Counted from the first letter of the stretch, positions 44,338 to 56,143 are shown. The stretch is DNA of 64,000 nt from Salinicola avicenniae (GCF_023736115.1 NZ_JAKQZC010000005.1:186001-250000); one strand, 5' to 3'. The notes: generated by a model not told the origin, from the sequence alone. Program-made: numbers and translations.

Positions 44338-45018
44338 TCAGAAACCTAGGCTGTCCAGCAGATCGTCGACCTGGTCCTGGTTGCTGACCACATCGGCCGC
44401 ATTGGGATTGATCTGAGGTCCGTTCAACAACGATTCCGGCGTCGATGAGGCGGACGGCGCGCTCTCCTTCTCGCGGCGCTCGACCGCCGCCCCTTCGGGG
44501 GCGTTGTCGATCAGCACCTGCAGCAACTGCTGCTCGATCTCGTGGATCACGTCCATCATCTTCTTGATGACCTGACCCGTGAGATCCTGGAAATCCTGAG
44601 CCATCATGATCTCGAGCAGTTGCGCGTTGGTGGCGCTGGTCCGCTCGGGAACGGACTGCAGATAGCTGCGCGTATCGACGACCAGCGCCTTGGCTTCGTC
44701 GAGCTCCTTGGGCTCGGCGAACCAGGACTCCCAGCGCTTGTCCAGCGCGACGGATTCGCTCTCCAGTGCGTTCTGCAGCGGTTGCGCGGTATCGATCGCG
44801 TTCAACGAACGCTCCGCGGCCTGTTCGGTCATTGAGGCGACGTAACTCAGTCGATCCCGTGCATCGGGAATCGCCTGCGCCGCCTTTTCCACTTCCTTGT
44901 CGAGCCCCAGCTCGCGCATGTTCTCGCGCAGCATGCGCGTCAGATGACCGATACGACGAATCAGGTCATCTGGCGCCGGATTATTCGCCATGCTGGCCTG
45001 AGGGTTGGCACCACTCAT
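44338..45018 (-). CDS. cheZ: chemotaxis phosphatase CheZ
   Basis: CheZ removes the phosphate from CheY-P. The 226-residue protein is mainly a long helical hairpin. The active region reads [20 protein letters not shown], holding the Gln that attacks CheY-P, and [20 protein letters not shown] is the other arm. The extreme C-terminus, [13 protein letters not shown], is the expected CheY-binding helix after a disordered linker. It lies 19 bases after cheY. Confidence 0.95.
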   Translation of the reverse strand: MSGANPQASMANNPAPDDLIRRIGHLTRMLRENMRELGLDKEVEKAAQAIPDARDRLSYVASMTEQAAERSLNAIDTAQPLQNALESESVALDKRWESWFAEPKELDEAKALVVDTRSYLQSVPERTSATNAQLLEIMMAQDFQDLTGQVIKKMMDVIHEIEQQLLQVLIDNAPEGAAVERREKESAPSASSTPESLLNGPQINPNAADVVSNQDQVDDLLDSLGF

Positions 45019-45037
45019 GATCTACCCTCCGTATGTG

Positions 45038-45427
45038 TTACTTGCCCAGCTTTTCGAAGATTTTGTTCAATTTTTCTTCCAGCGTCGCGGCGGTGAAGGG
45101 CTTGACGACATAGCCGTTGGCGCCGGCCTGGGCAGCCGCAATGATGTTCTCTTTCTTCGCCTCGGCGGTCACCATCAGCACCGGCAGCGACGACAGCGCG
45201 GGATCCTGGCGAATTTCCTTGAGCATTTCCAAACCATCCAGGTTGGGCATATTCCAGTCCGATACCACGAACTCGAAGCCACCCGCGCGCAGTTTGGTCA
45301 GCGCTTCCTGACCGTCCTCGGCTTCTTCGACATTTTCGAAGCCGAGCTCCTTGAGCAGGCTGCGCACGATCCGACGCATCGTCGGAAAATCGTCCACTAC
45401 CAGAATGCTCATATTCTTGTCCGACAT
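45038..45427 (-). CDS. cheY: chemotaxis response regulator CheY
   Basis: CheY-P binds the motor switch and changes rotation. The 129-residue receiver shows all key residues: the acidic pair in [12 protein letters not shown], the phosphoryl-accepting Asp in [12 protein letters not shown], Thr in [11 protein letters not shown] and Lys in YVVKPF. It lies between cheB (63 bases) and cheZ, forming a cheRBYZ unit. Confidence 0.97.
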   Translation of the reverse strand: MSDKNMSILVVDDFPTMRRIVRSLLKELGFENVEEAEDGQEALTKLRAGGFEFVVSDWNMPNLDGLEMLKEIRQDPALSSLPVLMVTAEAKKENIIAAAQAGANGYVVKPFTAATLEEKLNKIFEKLGK

Positions 45428-45490
45428 CGTCTTTCCTCGTCAATTCAGTAGGCGGGCACGCTGATGTTATCGGCAGCGCAAGTCCCCGCT

Positions 45491-46555
45491 TTAGACTCGC
45501 TGCGCCCGTCCGGCCGAATGCATCTGCTGGATCAAATGTGAGGCAATCTCGGAAAGCGGTACGACTTCGACCGCGCCCCCCATGGCGATGGCTTCCTTCG
45601 GCATGCCGAAGACAACGCAACTGGCTTCATCCTGTGCCACCGTGTGTGCACCGGCCTGGCGCATCTTGACCAAACCCGCCGCCCCATCGCGGCCCATGCC
45701 GGTCAGAATGGCGCCAACGGCATTACGCCCGGCACACTGCGCAGCGGATTCGAACAGCACATCGACCGAGGGCCGGTGACGATTGACGGCCGGCCCGTTA
45801 TCCAGCGCAATCACGTAGTTGGCACCGGAACGCGACAACCGCATATGCCAGTCGCCAGGTGCGATATAGACGTGGCCCGGCAGGACCCGCTCGCCCGCTT
45901 CTGCTTCCTTGACGCTGACCTTGCAAAGGCGGTCCAGGCGTTCGGCAAAGGAACGGGTAAATCCGCCCGGCATATGCTGGGTGATCAATACGGCGGGGCT
46001 GTTGGCCGGCAACGGTTCGATGACTTGCCGGATCGCCTCGGTACCGCCGGTCGAGGCGCCGATGATGATAATCTTCTCGCTCGACAGAATCGGCGCCTTT
46101 AGCGCCGGCTTTGGCGTCGAAGGCGCCGCCATTTGCCCCTGCCGACTGGGGCGCGCCTGCGCGGCCGCGCGAATCTTGTCCGCGATCATGCCGGCGTATT
46201 CCATCATGCCGTCGCGAATACCGACTTCTGGCTTGGCAACGAAGTCGACGGCCCCCAATTCAAGGGCGCGAAGGGTGATCTCCGAGCCGCGCTGCGTCAG
46301 AGAGGAGACCATCAGTACCGGCATGGGTCGCAGACGCATCAGACGCTCGAGAAAATCGAGTCCGTCCATGCGTGGCATTTCCACATCCAGGGTCAGCACG
46401 TCGGGATTGTGCTGTTTGATCAGGTCTCGCGCTACCAGCGGATCCGGCGCCGTGGCGACAACGGTCATGTCCGGCTGAGAGTTGATGATCTTCGTCATCA
46501 GGTCGCGAATCAGCGCGGAGTCATCGACGCAGAGTACTTTGATTGTTGAGCTCAC
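45491..46555 (-). CDS. cheB: chemotaxis methylesterase/deamidase CheB
   Basis: CheB demethylates and deamidates receptors when phosphorylated by CheA. The 354-residue protein has a receiver domain ([14 protein letters not shown]; phospho-Asp in [15 protein letters not shown]), a linker (residues about 135-160), and the esterase with its Ser-His-Asp triad in [23 protein letters not shown] and GMGRDGAAG. It starts nine bases after cheR. Confidence 0.97.
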   Translation of the reverse strand: MSSTIKVLCVDDSALIRDLMTKIINSQPDMTVVATAPDPLVARDLIKQHNPDVLTLDVEMPRMDGLDFLERLMRLRPMPVLMVSSLTQRGSEITLRALELGAVDFVAKPEVGIRDGMMEYAGMIADKIRAAAQARPSRQGQMAAPSTPKPALKAPILSSEKIIIIGASTGGTEAIRQVIEPLPANSPAVLITQHMPGGFTRSFAERLDRLCKVSVKEAEAGERVLPGHVYIAPGDWHMRLSRSGANYVIALDNGPAVNRHRPSVDVLFESAAQCAGRNAVGAILTGMGRDGAAGLVKMRQAGAHTVAQDEASCVVFGMPKEAIAMGGAVEVVPLSEIASHLIQQMHSAGRAQRV

Positions 46556-46564
46556 CGTCTCTCC

Positions 46565-47473
46565 TTATCGCGAGGCGTCAGGCATCGCGCGAGGCGCCGA
46601 GGATGCCAGTGCGTAAACCGTCTGCCCTCTCAAACGGAAGGTCTGGTTCATGAACGAAAAATTTTCCGAATGACCGGCGAACAACAGGCCGTCGGCCTTC
46701 AGTTGCGACGCGAACTTTTGCAGAATCTGCGTCTGCGTGTCTTTGTTGAAATAGATCATGACATTGCGACAGAAAATGACGTCGAACGGCCCGTTCAGCG
46801 CCCAGGAAGGCGCGCATAGGTTGAGCGGCCGAAAGTCGATCATGGTCGCGATTTCAGGCCGCACACGCGCCTTGCCCGACCTCGCGCCGCTGCCGCGTTG
46901 GAAAAAGCGCCGGCAGCGCGCTTCACCCATCTTTTCCACCGACTCCAGTGAATAGATGCCTTGTCTCGCCGTCGATAGGGCATCGGTGTCGATATCGGTT
47001 GCCAGGATCTTGACCTGGCTGGCGGCGGCTCCCAGTGTCTCGGCGACCGTCATCGCCAGCGAGTAGGGCTCCTCCCCCGTCGAGGCCCCGGCACACCAGA
47101 TCTTGATAGCCGGGCCGCGGCGGCGAATCTCTTCGGCGAGCATCGGGAAGTGATGGGCTTCCCGGAAGAACGCCGTCAGGTTGGTAGTCAGCGCGTTGGT
47201 GAAGGACTCCCACTCCTCCGAATCGGACTTGGCCTCCAGCAAGGCCAGATAGTCCGCGAACCGTGTCATGCCGTGCAGGCGAAGCCGCTTGGCGAGACGG
47301 CTGTACACCATCTCGCGCTTGTTATCGGCCATGACGATACCCGCCCGCCGATAGATCAGATCCCGAATCCGCTCGAAGTCGCGCGAGGTGAATTCGAGAT
47401 CACGAGCGAAGCGCACAGCGTTGTCGGTGCCCGCCTCAGCGGGCGCCGTGAAGACAGCAGCACTGGGTTTCAA
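46565..47473 (-). CDS. cheR: chemotaxis receptor methyltransferase CheR
   Basis: CheR methylates receptor glutamates with SAM. An N-terminal helical domain ([20 protein letters not shown]) precedes the SAM fold ([17 protein letters not shown]) and [14 protein letters not shown]. The preferred start is the TTG at 47473: it overlaps the upstream receptor stop in TTGA, and GAGGAG lies about 11 bases upstream inside the receptor's last codons. A GTG at 47485 is open but sits right next to that ribosome site. The preferred start gives 302 residues. Confidence 0.94.
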   Translation of the reverse strand: MKPSAAVFTAPAEAGTDNAVRFARDLEFTSRDFERIRDLIYRRAGIVMADNKREMVYSRLAKRLRLHGMTRFADYLALLEAKSDSEEWESFTNALTTNLTAFFREAHHFPMLAEEIRRRGPAIKIWCAGASTGEEPYSLAMTVAETLGAAASQVKILATDIDTDALSTARQGIYSLESVEKMGEARCRRFFQRGSGARSGKARVRPEIATMIDFRPLNLCAPSWALNGPFDVIFCRNVMIYFNKDTQTQILQKFASQLKADGLLFAGHSENFSFMNQTFRLRGQTVYALASSAPRAMPDASR

Positions 47474-49632
47474 AATGATTCCCACTCCTCGTTAGTATCC
47501 GTCGCCGGCTGGCGATCGGAGCGCGGCAACGCCGCGGGCTTGTTACCGACGGGTGACTGTCGCTCGGCCGACACGCCCAGAGACGCGCTGTCGCGACTGA
47601 CACGTTCTTCGCCACTACCGGCGAGTCGGAACACGGCAATAGATGTCGCCAGATGCTCAACGCTGGCGCGCAGGCGGGTCGCGGAGTTCGCCGTGACCTG
47701 AACGCGCTGCGCGTTCTGCTGGGTCACTTCATCCATCTGCGCGACGGCCTGACTGATCTGTTCGATACCGCTGGTCTGCTCTCCCGACGCCGCGGATATC
47801 TCACTGATAATGTCATTGACACGGGTTACCGCACCGACAACCTCCTCGATGGAGCTCTCCGCGCGTCGTACCAGATCCGCGCCGTGTTCGACTTCCTGGG
47901 TCGATCCATCGATCAGGTTGCGGATCTCCTTGGCGGCGTCGGCGCTGCGACTTGCGAGATTGCGGACTTCACCGGCAACCACCGCAAAACCGCGCCCCTG
48001 CTCGCCAGCGCGCGCCGCCTCGACGGAGGCGTTCAGCGCCAGAATATTGGTCTGGAACGCAATCGAATCGATAACGCCGACGATATCGGCAACCTTGCGT
48101 GAGCTGTCGGTGATACGCCCCATCGTATCGACCACCTGCCCCATCACCTCGCCGCTCTGGCGCACGGTGTCGGCCGCGCCGCCAGCGAGCTGACTGGCCT
48201 GGCGGGCATTGTCGGCGTTCTGTTTCACGGTTGCGGTCATCTGCTCCATGCTGGAGGCGGTTTCCGCCAAGGAGGCTGCCTGCTGCTCCGTACGCGAGGA
48301 AAGGTCCTCATTGCCGCTGGCGATATCCTGGGTCGCCGGTTTGACCACGGCCACATTGCTATTCACGTCACCCACGATCGTGCCGAGACTGCGCTGCATG
48401 CCATTGAGCGCTCCCACCAACTGACCCACTTCGTCATTACCCCGCTGGCGCAACGTCGAAGCCAGGTTGCCGGAGGCGATCTGCAGCGCGAAGTCGCGAG
48501 CTTCGCGGACCGGCTTCAGCGTCGCGCGAATGGTGGTTATCCCGAGCAGCAGCAGGAGCAGCGCGCCAATCCCCAGCAGGCTGGCCAGCACGATGGCCGT
48601 CGCATGCTGTGAGTTGAGCGCGCTGGTCGCCATCTCGGCACCTTCGCGTCGGGTCTCCTCGACCAGCGCATTGAGGTGTTGGCTGACGGTATCGCTATCC
48701 GCCTGCAGTACATCGTTGTAGGCAACATACGACTGGTAGAAATCGCCGCTGTTGAGCGACGTCATGACAGCTTGCAAGCCCTCTTCGCGATAGCGGGTCA
48801 GATCCGCCGCCAGGGCTTCCGCCGCGGGAGTCTGATTATCCGGACGAGTGTCGTAGTAGTTATTCCAGGTCGTCTCCAGTTCGGCCAACAGTGCATCGAC
48901 CTGCTGGTTCACCGGCGCCAGATCCGTGGCCATGGGATTACTGACGGGCTTGTCGACAATATCTCGCCCTCGCGCCATCAGTTGGTCGATTTTCTGCAAT
49001 CGCGCCAGATCCTCGAGCCCTTCGGTAGTCAGTTTCTGCAGGCGGTCGGCATCGGTCTGCATGGCAAACAGCGACACGCCACCGCTAACACCGAGCACGA
49101 CGAATGCCAGGGCCATCATGGCGATCAACCGCCCCTTGAGCGAGCGCACACTCAAGCGTCGCGCAACCGCCAACGGTCCCCGTGGCCGCAGCTCGCCACG
49201 GTCCAGCTTGACCCCCTGACGGCGTCCCGCGGCCAGTCGCGGATAGTACTGTTCGGCGAGCTTTCGGCGCTTGGCATCCAGCTTGACGCGTACGGAGGTA
49301 TAGCCGACGGCGCGTCCCGCTTCGAGGATCGGCGTCACCGTGGAATGCACCCAATAGTAAGAACCATCCTTGCGTCGGTTCTTGATGGCACCGGCCCAGG
49401 TCTCCCCTTTTTCGAGCGTCTGCCAAAGATCGGCGAAGGCCGCCGATGGCATGTCCGGATGGCGCACCAGGTTATGGGGAGCGCCCAGCAATTCTTCCCA
49501 ACTGAAACCGCTCGCCTTGATGAAGGCGGGGTTGGCATAGGTGATTCGTCCCTTCAGGTCGGTTCGCGAAATGAGATAGTCATCATCCGTCAGCGACAAT
49601 TCCTGATCGACCACCGGTTGGTTGTTTCGCAT
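47470..49632 (-). CDS. PAS-domain methyl-accepting chemotaxis protein (Aer-like) with CheR-docking tail
   Basis: A 720-residue receptor. Residues 1-140 form a PAS domain of the Aer type ([36 protein letters not shown]), likely a redox or energy sensor. Two membrane helices near 170 and 355 flank a helical periplasmic region. A HAMP segment and the signalling domain follow, with the hairpin tip [20 protein letters not shown]. It ends in EWESF, resembling the NWETF pentapeptide that tethers CheR and CheB. Its stop overlaps cheR, and a sigma-28 promoter lies upstream. Confidence 0.93.
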   Translation of the reverse strand: MRNNQPVVDQELSLTDDDYLISRTDLKGRITYANPAFIKASGFSWEELLGAPHNLVRHPDMPSAAFADLWQTLEKGETWAGAIKNRRKDGSYYWVHSTVTPILEAGRAVGYTSVRVKLDAKRRKLAEQYYPRLAAGRRQGVKLDRGELRPRGPLAVARRLSVRSLKGRLIAMMALAFVVLGVSGGVSLFAMQTDADRLQKLTTEGLEDLARLQKIDQLMARGRDIVDKPVSNPMATDLAPVNQQVDALLAELETTWNNYYDTRPDNQTPAAEALAADLTRYREEGLQAVMTSLNSGDFYQSYVAYNDVLQADSDTVSQHLNALVEETRREGAEMATSALNSQHATAIVLASLLGIGALLLLLLGITTIRATLKPVREARDFALQIASGNLASTLRQRGNDEVGQLVGALNGMQRSLGTIVGDVNSNVAVVKPATQDIASGNEDLSSRTEQQAASLAETASSMEQMTATVKQNADNARQASQLAGGAADTVRQSGEVMGQVVDTMGRITDSSRKVADIVGVIDSIAFQTNILALNASVEAARAGEQGRGFAVVAGEVRNLASRSADAAKEIRNLIDGSTQEVEHGADLVRRAESSIEEVVGAVTRVNDIISEISAASGEQTSGIEQISQAVAQMDEVTQQNAQRVQVTANSATRLRASVEHLATSIAVFRLAGSGEERVSRDSASLGVSAERQSPVGNKPAALPRSDRQPATDTNEEWESF

Positions 49633-49716
49633 TGCGGCTTCCTGGTGTTGTTATGCCCTGTTGATGACGCGCCGCTATGCCAAGCCCACACGGCGCGCTA
49701 CTTCTACTGACGTTAT

Positions 49717-49744
49717 ATATCGGCCAAGAGTCAGGTCAGCTTGA
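49717..49744 (-). promoter_or_regulatory. sigma-28 promoter of the PAS receptor and cheRBYZ
   Basis: On the minus strand TCAAGCTG (49744-49737), a 12-base spacer, then GCCGATAT (49724-49717), 85 bases before the receptor start. The AAG core and seven -10 positions match. Confidence 0.78.
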
Positions 49745-49753
49745 GACCGGCTC

Positions 49754-51391
49754 TCAACCGGCGTGCTCGAGCGCTGTCTCGGCGCTGCGACTGGAAGGTG
49801 CCCATTGCCCTAGGCCTTCGTCACGAACGTCCCCGGCAGCCACCCGGTATTGGGCCATGGCGGCATCGAGACGCTGAGCCTGAGACACCAGCGACTGCGA
49901 AGCATGGGCGGTCTGCTGCACCAGCGAGGCATTCTGACCGGTAACCTGATCCAGTTCGGTAATCGCCAGGTTGACCTGCTCGATCCCCGTGCGCTGTTCA
50001 CGGGAAGCATTGGCAATTTCCGTCATCAACCCACTGACACTGGCGACTGACGAGATAATCTCCTCCATCGCCTGGCCGACGCGGCCGGTCAGCTCGGCGC
50101 CACGATCCACGTGCCCGCCGGAATTGCTGATCAGGGTCCGGATTTCGCGAGCGGCTTCGGCGCTGCGGCTGGCGAGCGTCCGAACCTCCTCGGCAACCAC
50201 GGCAAAACCGCGGCCGGCGGTGCCGGCACGTGCTGCTTCGACCGAGGCATTGAGCGCGAGAATATTGGTCTGGAAGGCGATATTGTCGATCATGTCGACG
50301 ATCTCGCCCATTTGCCGAGAACTTTCCTGGATGCGCGCCATGGTCGCTTCGACGTCATGCATCATCTCACCGCCCTGCTGCGCCCGCTCCCGCGTCTGGG
50401 TCGCCGCCTGGTTGGCCGCTTCAGCATTGTCGGCGTTATGACGCACGGTTTGGGTCAACTCCTCCATGCTGGACGCCGTCTCGACGATTGCTGCCGACTG
50501 TTGATCGGTACGAACGGCCAGGTCCTGGTTTCCGGTGGCGATCTGGCCGGCGCCGACATTGACCCACTCCGCACTGGCGCGGATATCGGCAAAGGTCGAA
50601 GACAGTCGCTGGCGCATTCCTTCGATGGCGAAGAGCAGGCTGGTCTCGTCATTGGCCTTGAGCACCAGAGGCTGAGAGAAATCCCCATCGGCTATCTGTC
50701 GAATACTCGCTCGTGCATGCCCGGGATCACCACCTAGCTGCCCGAGGACATTACGAATGATCCAGGCCACGAACAGCGACAGCACGCCGCCGATCAGCGC
50801 AATCAGGGCGAGATAGACGAGGATACCGTCGGCAATGATGGCATCGATATCATCCAGATAGACGCCGGTAGCGATCTGCCAGTCCCATTGCGGTACGCGC
50901 GTGACGTAGCTCAACTTGTCGAAGGTCGCCTCGCCGCCGGCACGCCGTGACACGTAGTTCACGATGCCGCCACCGGACTGTTCCGCGACTTCCAGAAGTT
51001 TGCCGTAAAGCGGGAGGCCCTGAGGATCACGGTAGTCGGCCATGCTGTCGCCTGGCTCTCGCCGGGGATGCTCGACGATATCGAGGTTGGAGTCGAAAAC
51101 GAAGAGATAGCCATCCGGCCCGAAGCTGAGCTTGCTCAGCGCCTGCTTGGCGCGCGCCTGAGCCTCCTCTTCGCTGAGCTCTCCGGCTTCGGCACGCGTC
51201 ACAAAATCATCCACGAGCTGCCTGGCACTGCCGATGAAAAACTCCAGACTCTGCACCCGCTGTTCCATCAGGTTTGCTCGCATGGAGTACAGCGACCATC
51301 CCGCCACCAGGATCAGACCGATCCACATCAGTACCAGCGTCGTCCAGAGCTTGCGACGCATCGTCCATCCACCGGAATTGCGCATGACCAC
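49754..51391 (-). CDS. Cache-domain methyl-accepting chemotaxis protein
   Basis: A 545-residue chemoreceptor. An N-terminal membrane helix ([20 protein letters not shown]) is followed by a periplasmic single Cache domain. That domain has [20 protein letters not shown] and [20 protein letters not shown], the pattern found in small-molecule sensors of this class. A second membrane helix, a HAMP domain and the signalling domain follow, with [20 protein letters not shown] at the hairpin tip. There is no CheR-docking pentapeptide at the C-terminus. It is transcribed from its own sigma-28 promoter. The ligand is unknown. Confidence 0.93.
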   Translation of the reverse strand: MVMRNSGGWTMRRKLWTTLVLMWIGLILVAGWSLYSMRANLMEQRVQSLEFFIGSARQLVDDFVTRAEAGELSEEEAQARAKQALSKLSFGPDGYLFVFDSNLDIVEHPRREPGDSMADYRDPQGLPLYGKLLEVAEQSGGGIVNYVSRRAGGEATFDKLSYVTRVPQWDWQIATGVYLDDIDAIIADGILVYLALIALIGGVLSLFVAWIIRNVLGQLGGDPGHARASIRQIADGDFSQPLVLKANDETSLLFAIEGMRQRLSSTFADIRASAEWVNVGAGQIATGNQDLAVRTDQQSAAIVETASSMEELTQTVRHNADNAEAANQAATQTRERAQQGGEMMHDVEATMARIQESSRQMGEIVDMIDNIAFQTNILALNASVEAARAGTAGRGFAVVAEEVRTLASRSAEAAREIRTLISNSGGHVDRGAELTGRVGQAMEEIISSVASVSGLMTEIANASREQRTGIEQVNLAITELDQVTGQNASLVQQTAHASQSLVSQAQRLDAAMAQYRVAAGDVRDEGLGQWAPSSRSAETALEHAG

Positions 51392-51460
51392 CTCTTCGAG
51401 GAATAACGGGGGTTATCGCGTATCCGTCATCGGCGGATGACAGGTAGCGCGTCTCCCCAT

Positions 51461-51488
51461 TTATCGGCCGGTAGTGGAATAGCCTTTA
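51461..51488 (-). promoter_or_regulatory. sigma-28 promoter of the Cache receptor
   Basis: On the minus strand TAAAGGCT (51488-51481), a 12-base spacer, GCCGATAA (51468-51461). The -10 is perfect. It lies 70 bases before the receptor start. Confidence 0.85.
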
Positions 51489-51537
51489 TCTTATATAGAC
51501 GAAAGTCTTATTAGCTAAAAACATCATTGGAAATAGA

Positions 51538-51565
51538 AAGGCCGCGACTCGAAAGCCACGGCCTT
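51538..51565 (-). terminator. hairpin after cheW
   Basis: AAGGCCG (51538-51544) and CGGCCTT (51559-51565) form a stem reached 32 bases after the cheW stop, followed on the minus strand by the T-rich TCTATTT. It probably ends the motAB-cheAW transcript before the separate receptor unit. Confidence 0.6.
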
Positions 51566-51596
51566 GCTGACAGCGTATCGGGGACCAACGTCTTTA

Positions 51597-52097
51597 TCAG
51601 GCTGACTCGGCAGTCCGCTCGACCAGCTGCATTTCCTCATGCGTCAGCAGCTTCTCGATATCGACAAGCACCAGCATGCGATCTTCCAGGCTACCGATAC
51701 CATTGAGATAGTCGGACGACAGCGTGACACCAAATTCCGGCGCTGGCTTGATCTGGTCCGGCGTCAGGCTCATCACATCAGAGACACCGTCCACCACGAT
51801 ACCAACGATGCGATCGGCGACGTTGACCACGATCACCACTGTCTGACCGCCATACTCGACATTCTCGAGGTCAAACTTCAGACGCAGGTCGATGATCGGC
51901 ACGATCACGCCACGCAGGTTGGTAACCCCCTTGATAAAATCCGGTACGTTGGCGATGCGTGTGACGTTTTCGTAGCCGCGAATCTCCTGAACCTTGAGAA
52001 TATCGACGGCGTACTCCTCTTCGCCCAACGAGAAGACCAGATATTCACTGCTCGCCGCATCGGTGATGGCGGCCTCGACGCTCGGTTGATTGCTCAT
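51597..52097 (-). CDS. cheW: chemotaxis coupling protein CheW
   Basis: CheW links CheA to receptors. The 166-residue protein starts with the usual SH3-like fold ([20 protein letters not shown]) and shows [20 protein letters not shown] and PIIDLRLKF, the receptor-contact regions. Its start overlaps the cheA stop in ATGA, so the two are coupled and made in fixed proportion. Confidence 0.97.
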   Translation of the reverse strand: MSNQPSVEAAITDAASSEYLVFSLGEEEYAVDILKVQEIRGYENVTRIANVPDFIKGVTNLRGVIVPIIDLRLKFDLENVEYGGQTVVIVVNVADRIVGIVVDGVSDVMSLTPDQIKPAPEFGVTLSSDYLNGIGSLEDRMLVLVDIEKLLTHEEMQLVERTAESA

Positions 52098-54196
52098 GCT
52101 GGCGATACCTCATGTAAATGGGTGCGTTTCGCTTCAAAACGCTGCTGGGACTTGCGCCGATCCAGTCGGTGGAGATCGGCAATGTCTAGGATCAATGCCA
52201 CGCTACCGTCACCGAGTATCGTGGCGGCAGAGATGCCCGGCACCTTGCGGTAGTTGGTTTCGAGGTTTTTCACCACAACCTGCTGCTGGCCGACCAGATC
52301 GTCCACGAGCAGCGCATAGCGGCGCCCCTCTCCCTGAACGATCACGGCAATGGCATCGGTCACGGCCGTCTTGGCGCCGGTAACGTCGAGCGCCCGATGC
52401 AGCGTGATGATCGGCAGGTACTCGTCGCGGACCTTGAGCAGCTGGTCATCCCCCGCCATGGAGTAGATGTCCTCGGCCTGAGGCTGCAGCGATTCAAGCA
52501 CCGCGTTGAGGGGCAACAAGAAGGTTTCCTTGCCGCAACGGATCGACATGCCATCGAGAATAGCCAGCGTCAGCGGCAGCACGATTCGCGTGGTCGTGCC
52601 GTGGCCAGGCTCACTGAGGATCTCGACATGCCCGCCCATCTCCTGAATGTTTCGCTTGACGACATCCATGCCAACGCCACGGCCAGATACGTCGCTGACC
52701 TGCTCGGCGGTGGAGAAGCCCGGCGCAAAGATCAGCTGCCAGACATCGTCGTCACTCATGCTGTCGGCGACCGTCAGACCGCTGGAGCGCGCCTTGGCGA
52801 GAATCTTTTCACGGTTGAGGCCCGCGCCGTCGTCGATTACCTCGATCAGGATGTTCCCGCCTTGGTGTTGTGCGGAAAGGGTCAGGCGACCGGTCGCCGA
52901 TTTGCCGGCGGCTTCACGCTTGTCGGGCGCTTCCAGGCCATGGTCCAGACTGTTGCGCACCAAGTGCGTCAGCGGATCGATGATGCGCTCGATCAGGCTT
53001 TTATCCAGCTCGGTCGACTTGCCTTCGGTAACGAGTTCGACGTCCTTGCCCAACTTTGCAGCCAGGTCACGCACTAGCCTCGGGAAACGGCTAAAGACAT
53101 AATCCATCGGCATCATGCGGATCGACATGACGGATTCCTGCAGGTCCCGCGCGTTGCGCTGCAGCAGGTTCATGCCGTTGACCAGCGGGCCATGGGAGTC
53201 GATTTCCATATTGCTGGCCGTCTGCTCGAGCATCGACTGCGTGATGATCAGCTCACCCACCAGATTGATGATCTGATCGACCTTATCCACCGGGACACGA
53301 ATCGTGCTGGATTCCGCCCCCTTGGCCGCCTTGTTCGCCTTGGGAGCAGCTTTCGGTGCTGCCGGTTTACTCTCGACAGTTTCGGAATTGGTGGTGGCTG
53401 GCGTCTCGGGCGCTGGCTGCGGCTCGACCGGCGCGGCTGCTGCCGGAGGCGTAACGTCAGGGGCTTTTTCGACCACAGGCGATGCCTCGGCTGCAGACTC
53501 ACTGATACTCAGTTGATCGGGCTCGATAATAAAGCACAGCACCGCTTCCATATCCTCGAGGGACTCGGTGCTCTCCAGCACAACGTCGTAGCGCTCAGCG
53601 TTACCCGACTGAGACAGGACTTTCCCGAAGTGCTGAAGCTCGTCGACCAGCAGGTCACGGTCCTTCTCACCAACGCCACTCAACGCGATCGCCACTTTCC
53701 GTGAGGCGCCATGATCAACCGCTGCCGCAGGCTCAACGACAGCCTGAGGCTCCGGCTCGGCAGGGGCGGAAGCCGCTGCTTCTGAAGGCGCAGAAACGGG
53801 TTCTTGTCCCAATTCCTCCAGCGCGATTTTCTGGAGTACCTTCGAGATGCGCTCGAACGCTTCGGCATCGGGTTCACTGCCGTTGCGATAGGCATCCAGC
53901 TGATCGTGAAGCATATCTTTGGTTTCCAGGAACGTATCTACGATGTCTCGGCGCAGCTTGAGCTCGCCACGCCGGGTATTGTCCAGGAGGTTCTCGAGCA
54001 GGTGGGTCGTTTCCTGCAGCACGGTGAAGCCGAAGGTGCCCGCGCCGCCCTTGATCGAGTGCGCCGCTCGGAAGATCGCATTAAGATCTTCGCTGTCCGG
54101 ATCATCGACATCCAATTCCATCAGCAGACGTTCCATGTCTGCCAGAAGCTCTTCGGCCTCTTCGAAGAAAGTTTCGTAAAAATCAGCAATGTCCAT
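52094..54196 (-). CDS. cheA: chemotaxis histidine kinase CheA
   Basis: CheA phosphorylates CheY and CheB under receptor control. From the ATG at 54196 it has 700 residues. The Hpt domain has the phospho-His in [14 protein letters not shown] near residue 46. A P2-like region and a long Ala/Pro/Glu-rich linker (about 140-290) come next, then dimerisation ([20 protein letters not shown]). The kinase boxes are [25 protein letters not shown] and [16 protein letters not shown], and a CheW-like domain ends the protein. An in-frame GTG at 54202 is less likely; AGGT sits properly before 54196. The linker looks longer than in E. coli. Confidence 0.97.
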   Translation of the reverse strand: MDIADFYETFFEEAEELLADMERLLMELDVDDPDSEDLNAIFRAAHSIKGGAGTFGFTVLQETTHLLENLLDNTRRGELKLRRDIVDTFLETKDMLHDQLDAYRNGSEPDAEAFERISKVLQKIALEELGQEPVSAPSEAAASAPAEPEPQAVVEPAAAVDHGASRKVAIALSGVGEKDRDLLVDELQHFGKVLSQSGNAERYDVVLESTESLEDMEAVLCFIIEPDQLSISESAAEASPVVEKAPDVTPPAAAAPVEPQPAPETPATTNSETVESKPAAPKAAPKANKAAKGAESSTIRVPVDKVDQIINLVGELIITQSMLEQTASNMEIDSHGPLVNGMNLLQRNARDLQESVMSIRMMPMDYVFSRFPRLVRDLAAKLGKDVELVTEGKSTELDKSLIERIIDPLTHLVRNSLDHGLEAPDKREAAGKSATGRLTLSAQHQGGNILIEVIDDGAGLNREKILAKARSSGLTVADSMSDDDVWQLIFAPGFSTAEQVSDVSGRGVGMDVVKRNIQEMGGHVEILSEPGHGTTTRIVLPLTLAILDGMSIRCGKETFLLPLNAVLESLQPQAEDIYSMAGDDQLLKVRDEYLPIITLHRALDVTGAKTAVTDAIAVIVQGEGRRYALLVDDLVGQQQVVVKNLETNYRKVPGISAATILGDGSVALILDIADLHRLDRRKSQQRFEAKRTHLHEVSPA

Positions 54197-54250
54197 GAGC
54201 ACCTGCCATAGAAGAACGACTAAAGGAGAAGTCTTGCGAGATCAGCACGT

Positions 54251-55189
54251 TCAATTCGCTTCCTCGGCCGTGGAAATCGTGATGTCGTCGGTCGACGGGA
54301 TGGCCTCATCGGTAGGCGCATCGGCGTCAGGCGACTGAGCGGGCAACGTGCTCTGCTCCTGCTGCTGAATGGCGGCAGCCGCGCGATTGTCCAGCACCAC
54401 GATACTGATACGCCGGTTGACCGCATCGCTAGGCTGGGTATCCGGCAGCGCCACGCGCGCGCCCATGCCGGAGACACGCAGCAATTTGTCTGGTGACAGA
54501 CCAGCAGCGATCAGCTCGCGACGGGACGCATTGGCTCGATCCGCCGACAGTTCCCAGTTGCTGTAGCCCTTTTCGCCACCGGCGTACGGCAGATCATCGG
54601 TGTGACCGCTGATGCTAACCGGGTTCGGCATTTCATTGAGCACCGGCGCAATACGCTGCAGGATCTGTTGCATATAGGGTTCGAGGCGATCGCTGCCAAG
54701 CTCGAACATGGGGCGTTTTTCACTATCCACGATCTGCACCCGCAAACCTTCCGGCGAGAAATCCATGCGCAGCTGCGAGCTGAGCTCACGCAGTTGAGGA
54801 TCGCTGTGAATGACGGTTTGAAGCCGATCTCTTAAATATCGTAAGTTGCGTTGCTCACTGCTTGAGCGGGTCTGCTCCCGGACATCGACACGGCGCACCT
54901 CGCCTTCACTTTTCGTAGGGTTTTCACCGCCGCCAGGGATCACACTGGAGCTGGCAGTATTTCTGTCGCCCCCCGTTAGCGCGACAGCGAGCGGTGTACG
55001 AAAGTATTCCGCGATACTTTCCAACTCGTTTTCGCTGACCGTCGAAAGAATCCACAACACCAGGAAGAGGGCCATAAGCGCCGTCATGAAATCGGCGTAC
55101 GCAATTTTCCAGGCACCACCATGGTGACCTGCCGCCTGCACGCGTTTGCGCTTGACGATAATTGGCCGTCGCTCGCCTCCCGCACTCAT
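54251..55189 (-). CDS. motB: flagellar motor stator protein MotB
   Basis: MotB anchors the stator to peptidoglycan and contains the proton-binding Asp. The 312-residue protein has a basic start (ERRPIIVKRKR), one membrane helix with the essential Asp in KIAYADFMTALMALFLVLWI, a plug/linker, and an OmpA-like domain (VSISGHTDDLPY, NWELSADRANASRRELI). The C-terminus is acidic and variable. Its ATG overlaps the motA stop (ATGA). Confidence 0.96.
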   Translation of the reverse strand: MSAGGERRPIIVKRKRVQAAGHHGGAWKIAYADFMTALMALFLVLWILSTVSENELESIAEYFRTPLAVALTGGDRNTASSSVIPGGGENPTKSEGEVRRVDVREQTRSSSEQRNLRYLRDRLQTVIHSDPQLRELSSQLRMDFSPEGLRVQIVDSEKRPMFELGSDRLEPYMQQILQRIAPVLNEMPNPVSISGHTDDLPYAGGEKGYSNWELSADRANASRRELIAAGLSPDKLLRVSGMGARVALPDTQPSDAVNRRISIVVLDNRAAAAIQQQEQSTLPAQSPDADAPTDEAIPSTDDITISTAEEAN

Positions 55190-56073
55190 GAATTATCGGT
55201 CCCTGTGCCGCGCATTGGCTGCCCACTGGAGCGCACATGCTCCTCGAGCTCGCTGAACGAAGGCCGTACGGCAGTGAACAGTGCCTTGCGTCCGAACTCG
55301 ACCGCTAGCTGAGGAGCCAACCCGTTGAGGCTGGCCATCAGCGTGACGCGAATGCACTGAAGCATTTTCGTCGCCTCGCTGACCTGCAGATTGAGATGAT
55401 GCGCGACCGGTGTCACAAAACCGTAAGCCATCAGAATACCGGCGAACGTTCCGACCAGCGCCTGTGCGATCATCTGTCCCATCACGCCGGCACCCTGGTC
55501 GGCCGCACCCAGCGCGTGGACCACGCCCATGACCGCCGCCACGATACCGAAAGCCGGTAACCCGTCGCCAACGGCGGAAAGTGAGTGGGCAGGAACCGCT
55601 GCCTCGTGCTCGAACGTTTCGATCTCGTGCTCCATTAGCGCATCGATTTCGAACGGGTCCATGTTGCCGCTGACCATCAGGCGCAGATAGTCGGTCAAAA
55701 ACGCCATGATCATGGGGTCAGAGAGAATCTTGGGGTAGTCGGCGAAGATCGCGCTCTCCTGTGGCGCATCGATATCACGCTCGATGGCCAGCATGCCGTC
55801 CCGGCGCGCCTTCGTCAGCAGACGATACTGGAGCGCCATCAACTCCATATACATCATCTTATTGTAGCGCTTGGTTCGCTTCAGCTTGGAGAACGAGCGC
55901 AAGGTCGCCTTGATCGCCTTGCCATTGTTGGCGCAGATAAAAGCGCCCAACGCTGCGCCGCCAATCATGACGAATTCGGCAGGCTGGATCAGCGCTCCCA
56001 GGTGCCCACCGATTGCGGCATAGCCTCCGAAGACGCTACCCAATACCACGATGTAGCCTATTAAGATCAACAC
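55186..56073 (-). CDS. motA: flagellar motor stator protein MotA
   Basis: MotA forms the torque-generating channel with MotB. The 295-residue protein has four membrane helices. It begins MLILIGYIVVLGSVFGGYAA, as in E. coli MotA rather than sodium-type PomA. The proton-path Pro residues are in GDGLPAFGIVAAVMGVVHAL and the loop charges in RAR-like positions. First gene of motAB-cheAW, with a sigma-28 promoter upstream. Confidence 0.96.
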   Translation of the reverse strand: MLILIGYIVVLGSVFGGYAAIGGHLGALIQPAEFVMIGGAALGAFICANNGKAIKATLRSFSKLKRTKRYNKMMYMELMALQYRLLTKARRDGMLAIERDIDAPQESAIFADYPKILSDPMIMAFLTDYLRLMVSGNMDPFEIDALMEHEIETFEHEAAVPAHSLSAVGDGLPAFGIVAAVMGVVHALGAADQGAGVMGQMIAQALVGTFAGILMAYGFVTPVAHHLNLQVSEATKMLQCIRVTLMASLNGLAPQLAVEFGRKALFTAVRPSFSELEEHVRSSGQPMRGTGTDNS

Positions 56074-56115
56074 GAAGCGCGCTCCCGAATACGATACATG
56101 ACCAGACTGGTAGTT

Positions 56116-56143
56116 CTATCGGCAGCGCGTTGCCGGGGCTTGA
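56116..56143 (-). promoter_or_regulatory. sigma-28 promoter of motAB-cheAW
   Basis: On the minus strand TCAAGCCC (56143-56136), a 12-base spacer and GCCGATAG (56123-56116), 43 bases before motA. The form matches the other chemotaxis promoters in the window. Confidence 0.78.
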
